A DNA stretch of 9,803 nucleotides from the NCBI GenBank assembly GCA_903907615.1, contig CAIVOR010000244.1, forward strand, positions 1-9,803, read 5' to 3'. The notes below the pieces were generated by a model that saw only the letters and a list, made by a program, of their open reading frames with translations, was not told where the DNA came from and made no database searches. Positions 7,464 through 9,803 of the stretch are shown one piece after another. Position numbers and translations under genes: made by a program. Source of the DNA: an uncultured Microbacteriaceae bacterium (lineage in GTDB: Bacteria; Actinomycetota; Actinomycetes; Actinomycetales; Microbacteriaceae). Position 1 is the first letter of the stretch. Each line of letters starts with the position of its first letter.

Positions 7464-7515
7464 CCCCACTTGCGAAAACCCCTCACAAAGCATGCTTTGC
7501 TCGGCGCAAGCGGGG
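7464..7515 (-). other. Long stem-loop with G-U wobble on the minus strand
   Basis: Arms 7464-7474 and 7505-7515 pair over 11 positions. Read from the minus strand the single non-Watson-Crick pair is a G-U wobble; from the plus strand it is an A-C mismatch, which suggests minus-strand RNA. The loop contains a perfect 14-base palindrome (CAAAGCATGCTTTG, 7486-7499). The GGGG of the inner strand could also pair with CCCC at 7452-7455, an alternative fold. No T-run follows, so it is not a plain terminator. Confidence 0.35.
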
Positions 7516-7546
7516 ACCCCAGCGCGTTCATTCACCCAACCGCGTC

Positions 7547-7584
7547 AAAAACAAGAACCCACCATGCGGTGGGTTCTTGTTTTT
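7547..7584 (-). terminator. Bidirectional intrinsic terminator with 17-bp perfect arms
   Basis: Arms 7547-7563 and 7568-7584 are perfectly complementary around an ATGC loop. Each ends in a run of five A or T, so it would end transcription in either direction. It is the second terminator downstream of tRNA-Ser(GCU), and no recognised gene lies between the two. It therefore either backs up the first or ends an unrecognised transcript. Confidence 0.85.
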
Positions 7585-7600
7585 GGCGGAGACGGCGGGA
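7584..7600 (-). repeat. 17-bp direct repeat of the tRNA-Ser(GCU) 3' end (second copy)
   Basis: These 17 bases equal 7716-7732, which cover the CCA, discriminator, acceptor strand and first T-stem bases of the tRNA. As at the tRNA, the copy abuts a terminator. The following bases (7601-7606) pair with 7591-7596 to form a GACGGC/GCCGTC hairpin; the rest of the tRNA is absent. This could be an attachment-site scar or a decayed tandem tRNA. Confidence 0.6.
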
Positions 7601-7621
7601 GCCGTCGGCAGTCCACTTCTC

Positions 7622-7646
7622 CTTCAGCATTCACTGGATGCTGAAG
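7622..7646. other. Stem-loop with 9-bp perfect arms
   Basis: CTTCAGCAT and ATGCTGAAG flank a 7-nt loop. It lies between the two terminators. Together with the hairpin at 7591-7606 and the terminator at 7547-7584 it forms a row of three stems that would read as one small structured RNA on the minus strand. No protein frame or promoter supports it further. Confidence 0.35.
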
Positions 7647-7677
7647 CCTCCCAAATCCCGACACCGATACAACCAAG

Positions 7678-7718
7678 CCAACAAAAAACCGCCCGGAAGA
7701 GGGAGGTTGTTTTGTTGG
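7678..7718 (-). terminator. Intrinsic terminator of tRNA-Ser(GCU)
   Basis: Arms 7678-7694 and 7701-7718 pair with one bulge and one mismatch. On the minus strand a GC-rich stem ends in a run of six T. The first three bases of the upstream arm are the encoded CCA of the tRNA, so the hairpin begins immediately at the mature 3' end. Confidence 0.8.
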
Positions 7719-7807
7719 CGGAGACGGCGGGATTTGAACCCGCGGTCCCCTTACGAGGACTCCACCTTAGCAGGGTGGTGCACTAGGCCGAACTATGCGA
7801 CGTCTCC
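7719..7807 (-). tRNA. tRNA-Ser(GCU)
   Basis: The 89-nt sequence folds fully: acceptor GGAGACG/CGTCTCC with discriminator G, D-stem GCAT/GTGC, and anticodon stem CCACC/GGTGG around CTGCTAA. The anticodon is therefore GCU, reading AGC and AGU. An 18-nt variable region with its own stem is typical of class II serine tRNAs. The T-stem is GCGGG/CCCGC with loop TTCAAAT. CCA is encoded at 7716-7718. A terminator follows at once, so the gene is transcribed alone or as the end of a transcript from the LCP gene 75 bp upstream. Confidence 0.97.
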
Positions 7808-7837
7808 TCGAACAAGCACTGCTTGCGCGACAAATAA

Positions 7838-7843
7838 AGCATA
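7838..7843 (-). promoter_or_regulatory. Possible -10 box (TATGCT) of tRNA-Ser(GCU)
   Basis: TATGCT on the minus strand predicts a start near 7831 and a 5' leader of about 24 nt. The leader holds a small inverted repeat (CAAGCA/TGCTTG, 7813-7825). The -35 region (TTCGTG, 18-bp spacing) is poor. Confidence 0.33.
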
Positions 7844-7860
7844 CCGGCACGGCGCAATGG

Positions 7861-7880
7861 CCACGAACCTGAGGTCGTGG
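7861..7880 (-). terminator. Stem-loop just after the LCP gene, weak terminator candidate
   Basis: CCACGA and TCGTGG form a 6-bp stem, extended by two inner C-G pairs with a one-base bulge, two bases after the LCP stop codon. No T-run follows, so termination would be inefficient or Rho-dependent, and read-through into tRNA-Ser(GCU) is possible. Confidence 0.35.
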
Positions 7881-7882
7881 AG

Positions 7883-9127
7883 CTAGTTATTGCCCTTCGA
7901 GCAGGTGACTTCGCCGGCGTTCTGGCCAAGTAGCTGGCCGCTCAACACGACCGGTGCCGGCAGTACCGACACCGGGGTCGGGGTGGGTGTTACGGTGTTC
8001 GTTCCGGTAACACGTGGGGTCGCGGTGGGAACAGGGTCCGTCGCGATGGTTCCCGACTTGACCGAGCCTGCACCTGTTTCGCCGCTCAAGGCGATGGGCT
8101 GGTCGGCAAGTATGGCAGCGAAGAGTTCTTCGGCCGCAGCCTCTTTGGGCTGCACCTTTCCGCTGTAAACACCCGAGCCACCCGTCGATCCGGGATATTG
8201 AACGAAAACTACTCGGTCGAGGGGAATGCTCCGCAGCGCCATTGCAATCGACACCATGGTGTCCACGTTGTTGAGGCTCTCCGACAACGTCATGTTGCCC
8301 ACGGCTGCCTTGGCCATGTTGTAGAGCGTCAGAGGATTGGTGAGGGTTCCTTCGCTCTTGATCTTGCGCACCAGGGCCGAGAGAAAGACCTGCTGACTGC
8401 TGATGCGACCGAGGTCCGAACCGTCGCCGACTCCGTGCCGCGTTCGCAGAAATTGCAAGGCGTCCGCGCCTTTGAGAACGTGATTTCCAACGTCGAGATA
8501 GGTTCCCGTGAATTCATCCGCAATGGGCTCGGAAACGCAAATCTCAACTCCACCCACGGCGTCCGCCATGTTCATGACACCGCTGAACTGAATCATTGCG
8601 GCATATGGAATGCTCAGGCCGGTGAGCTCCTCAACGGTCAACACCACGCAGGGTAGGCCTCCATCATTCAATGTGGCGTTAATGGGGCCAGTCCAACCGC
8701 CTCCGCCGTCGGGGCAATCAGCGATGGGTATCACCATGTCGCGGGGGATGCTCACGGCTACAGCACTCGTGTGGTCAGCCGATATGTGGAGAATCATGTT
8801 TACGTCGTTGAGAACGGCACCGTCATATTCGCCAAAGATGGGATCCTGGCCTTCCCTGCTGTCGCTGCCCACGAGAAGCAGGTTCACACCACCCTCGATT
8901 TCACCGATCTGAGGAATGACGTCTTCCTGGTTGGCCAAAGTGACTGACTCTTTGGCGCTGTTAGCGACATCCCACACGGCGACCGCGGCAACGCTTGTAC
9001 CGCTCACCAATGCAACGGCCAATGCCGTAGCGATAATGGTGATGACGAAGCGAACTCCGCCAACCTGCGAGCGCTTGCGGCCGTGGGTCACGGGTGCTTC
9101 GGCACGGGAGTCATTCTTGCGGGCCAT
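7883..9127 (-). CDS. LytR-CpsA-Psr (LCP) family wall-polymer ligase
   Basis: LCP enzymes move glycopolymers from the undecaprenyl carrier to peptidoglycan outside the membrane. The 414 residues form a short basic cytoplasmic start (1-26), one membrane anchor (about 27-52) and an extracytoplasmic LCP domain (about 80-310). LCP motifs visible are LLLVGSDSRE (83-92), DVNMILHI (108-115), SIPRDM (126-131), and FLRTRHGVGDGSDLGRISSQQ (226-246), which carries the arginines that bind the pyrophosphate of the lipid substrate. After about 355 comes a Thr/Pro/Val-rich linker (PTATPR, TPTPTPV) that probably spans the wall, then a short tail with Cys409. The ATG follows AAGGA at 4-nt spacing. The gene begins 35 bp after the CCA of tRNA-Ser(UGA) with no terminator between, so both may share a transcript. 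Its polymer may be the product of the polysaccharide genes to the left, though that is inference. Confidence 0.95.
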   Translation of the reverse strand: MARKNDSRAEAPVTHGRKRSQVGGVRFVITIIATALAVALVSGTSVAAVAVWDVANSAKESVTLANQEDVIPQIGEIEGGVNLLLVGSDSREGQDPIFGEYDGAVLNDVNMILHISADHTSAVAVSIPRDMVIPIADCPDGGGGWTGPINATLNDGGLPCVVLTVEELTGLSIPYAAMIQFSGVMNMADAVGGVEICVSEPIADEFTGTYLDVGNHVLKGADALQFLRTRHGVGDGSDLGRISSQQVFLSALVRKIKSEGTLTNPLTLYNMAKAAVGNMTLSESLNNVDTMVSIAMALRSIPLDRVVFVQYPGSTGGSGVYSGKVQPKEAAAEELFAAILADQPIALSGETGAGSVKSGTIATDPVPTATPRVTGTNTVTPTPTPVSVLPAPVVLSGQLLGQNAGEVTCSKGNN

Positions 9128-9165
9128 GATGTCCTTTGTGTCTCACATTTTCGGGTTGTCACTGG

Positions 9166-9250
9166 CGGAGGGCGTGGGATTCGAACCCACGAGGCATTGC
9201 TACCCACTGGTTTTCAAGACCAGCTCCTTCGGCCGCTCGGACAGCCCTCC
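9166..9250 (-). tRNA. tRNA-Ser(UGA)
   Basis: The 85-nt sequence has acceptor GGAGGGC/GCCCTCC with discriminator G and a D-arm closed by TCC/GGA. The anticodon stem CTGGT/ACCAG surrounds CTTGAAA, giving anticodon UGA, which reads UCA and other UCN codons. A 16-nt class II variable region and T-stem GTGGG/CCCAC with loop TTCGAAT complete the fold. CCA is encoded at 9163-9165. It stands between the HAD and LCP genes on the same strand. No terminator follows before the LCP start. Confidence 0.97.
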
Positions 9251-9293
9251 CACGACTTCGAGACGGGGTGGACCGTCGTCGACGACAGAGCAA

Positions 9294-9299
9294 AGTCTA
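9294..9299 (-). promoter_or_regulatory. Possible -10 box (TAGACT) of tRNA-Ser(UGA)
   Basis: TAGACT on the minus strand predicts a start near 9287 and a leader of about 37 nt. A perfect 12-base palindrome (GTCGTCGACGAC, 9275-9286) begins at that start. No good -35 box is seen. This promoter could also drive the LCP gene. Confidence 0.35.
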
Positions 9300-9362
9300 C
9301 CCGAACGCTTCTGACAGCCTCGCAGAGACGCCTGAGCGCAAACTGAACGACAGTGTTGGTGA

Positions 9363-9803
9363 CTAGATGCGTGCCAGCGCGTCGGCGAGCCCGTGCTCCA
9401 TGACCGAAGCGCACTGCTCGTTGGATGCGGCGATCACCTCGCGTGGCGAGTCCTGCATGGCAACGCCACGGCCCAACTGCGCCGCCCACTCGAGCATTTC
9501 GATGTCGTTGCGGCCGTCGCCGGCGGCAAACACGTGCGTGCGCGGAATGCCGAGGTGTTCGCGCACCTTCTCAAGGCCCGTCGCTTTGTTCACGCCGTCG
9601 GGGGCGATGTCGAGCCACGCGGTGTATCCGATGTGATACGTCACGCGATGCAGGCCCATCTTCTCGACGACCTGCAAGAAAGACTCGGTATCGTCCGTGG
9701 GTGAGATCACCACAACGCGCGTGACCTCGCGATGCATGAGTTCGTCAAAGTCGACCTGGTGGGACTCGTTCATCTGGCTGACGTACGGAAAGGACTCGGT
9801 AAA
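9363..9803 (-). CDS. HAD superfamily (Cof-type) hydrolase, N-terminal part missing
   Basis: The frame is open to the right edge, so the ATG at 9773 is internal and about 146 residues, roughly half of a Cof-type protein, are visible. The C-terminal half of the HAD core is clear. GVNKATGLEKV carries the motif III lysine (visible residue 73), and AAGDGRNDIEML (about 93-104) is motif IV, whose acidic residues hold magnesium. The upstream section corresponds to the cap domain; motif I with the nucleophilic aspartate lies outside the window. Such enzymes remove phosphate from sugar phosphates, nucleotides or flavin intermediates, and the substrate cannot be told here. No convincing terminator follows the stop codon before the tRNA promoter candidate. 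Confidence 0.9.
   Translation of the reverse strand, partial: FTESFPYVSQMNESHQVDFDELMHREVTRVVVISPTDDTESFLQVVEKMGLHRVTYHIGYTAWLDIAPDGVNKATGLEKVREHLGIPRTHVFAAGDGRNDIEMLEWAAQLGRGVAMQDSPREVIAASNEQCASVMEHGLADALARI

Noticed and set aside
7091..7531. 146-residue minus-strand frame overlapping the PAP2 gene, containing WGVESPPSPPTS
   Set aside because: It reads through the tRNA-end remnant and then out of frame through PAP2, whose motifs are intact in the other frame. The Pro/Ser-rich composition is typical of a shadow frame.
7584..7732. The 17-bp repeats as the two ends of a present mobile element
   Set aside because: Only about 130 bp lie between the copies, with no integrase or cargo. At most this is a scar, not an element.
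7370..7886. Open frames on the plus strand across the tRNA-Ser(GCU) region, with phrases such as AETAGFEPAV and RRRRDLNPR
   Set aside because: These are antisense translations of a tRNA T-arm and acceptor, a well-known source of spurious proteins. They contain terminators and have no ribosome site or conserved domain.
7987..8013. Inverted repeat GTGTTAC/GTAACAC inside the LCP gene
   Set aside because: It lies in the Thr/Val-rich linker coding region, where ACC/GTA/ACA codons make such repeats likely. There is no sign of a separate function.
8916..9366. Plus-strand frames over tRNA-Ser(UGA) with phrases such as GVGFEPTRHCYP and WDSNPRG
   Set aside because: This is the same artefact: antisense reading of a serine tRNA, here joined to the antisense of the LCP start.

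Overview
The window looks like chromosomal DNA of a moderate-GC actinobacterium, most likely of the Microbacteriaceae. This rests on the protein families, the frequent GTG starts, promoter-like -10 boxes of the TAGNCT type placed close to genes, and two serine tRNA genes that encode their own CCA. No reference comparison was possible, so the family-level placement is an inference.

Region 1 (1-5897) is the edge of a surface-polysaccharide locus. A plus-strand Wzt-type ABC ATPase gene, cut by the left edge, carries an extra C-terminal sugar-binding-like domain. It is convergent with a minus-strand block: a GT2 polyprenyl-phosphate glycosyltransferase, a large multispanning GT-C-like membrane protein, GDP-mannose 4,6-dehydratase (gmd), and a GDP-fucose-synthase-like epimerase/reductase that overlaps gmd by ATGA. 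A small GtrA-family membrane protein is divergent from the GT2 gene. Together these suggest two activities: making a GDP-6-deoxyhexose for a polymer exported by Wzm/Wzt, and a GtrB/GtrA/GT-C-like set that loads a sugar on a lipid carrier, flips it and adds it to the polymer outside the membrane. The epimerase/reductase keeps the Ser/Tyr/Lys and His residues of GDP-fucose synthase but has Ala where the epimerising Cys should be. Its product may therefore be a D-configured 6-deoxyhexose instead of L-fucose.

Region 2 (5922-7376) holds a short-chain dehydrogenase on the plus strand and a convergent PAP2-family membrane phosphatase. The two are only 12 bp apart.

Region 3 (7377-7718) is a 342-bp gene-free stretch. 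It contains two strong intrinsic terminators, several stem-loops, and two partial copies of the 3' end of the adjacent tRNA-Ser(GCU) gene. It looks like scarred or repeatedly duplicated DNA next to a tRNA, or the site of an undescribed small RNA.

Region 4 (7719-9803, all minus strand) runs, in transcription order: a HAD/Cof-type phosphatase cut by the right edge, tRNA-Ser(UGA), a LytR-CpsA-Psr (LCP) wall-polymer ligase gene starting 35 bp after the tRNA CCA end, and tRNA-Ser(GCU). The LCP protein and the PAP2 phosphatase fit an envelope theme: attaching lipid-linked glycopolymer to the wall and recycling polyprenyl pyrophosphate. I found no CRISPR array, insertion sequence or defence system.
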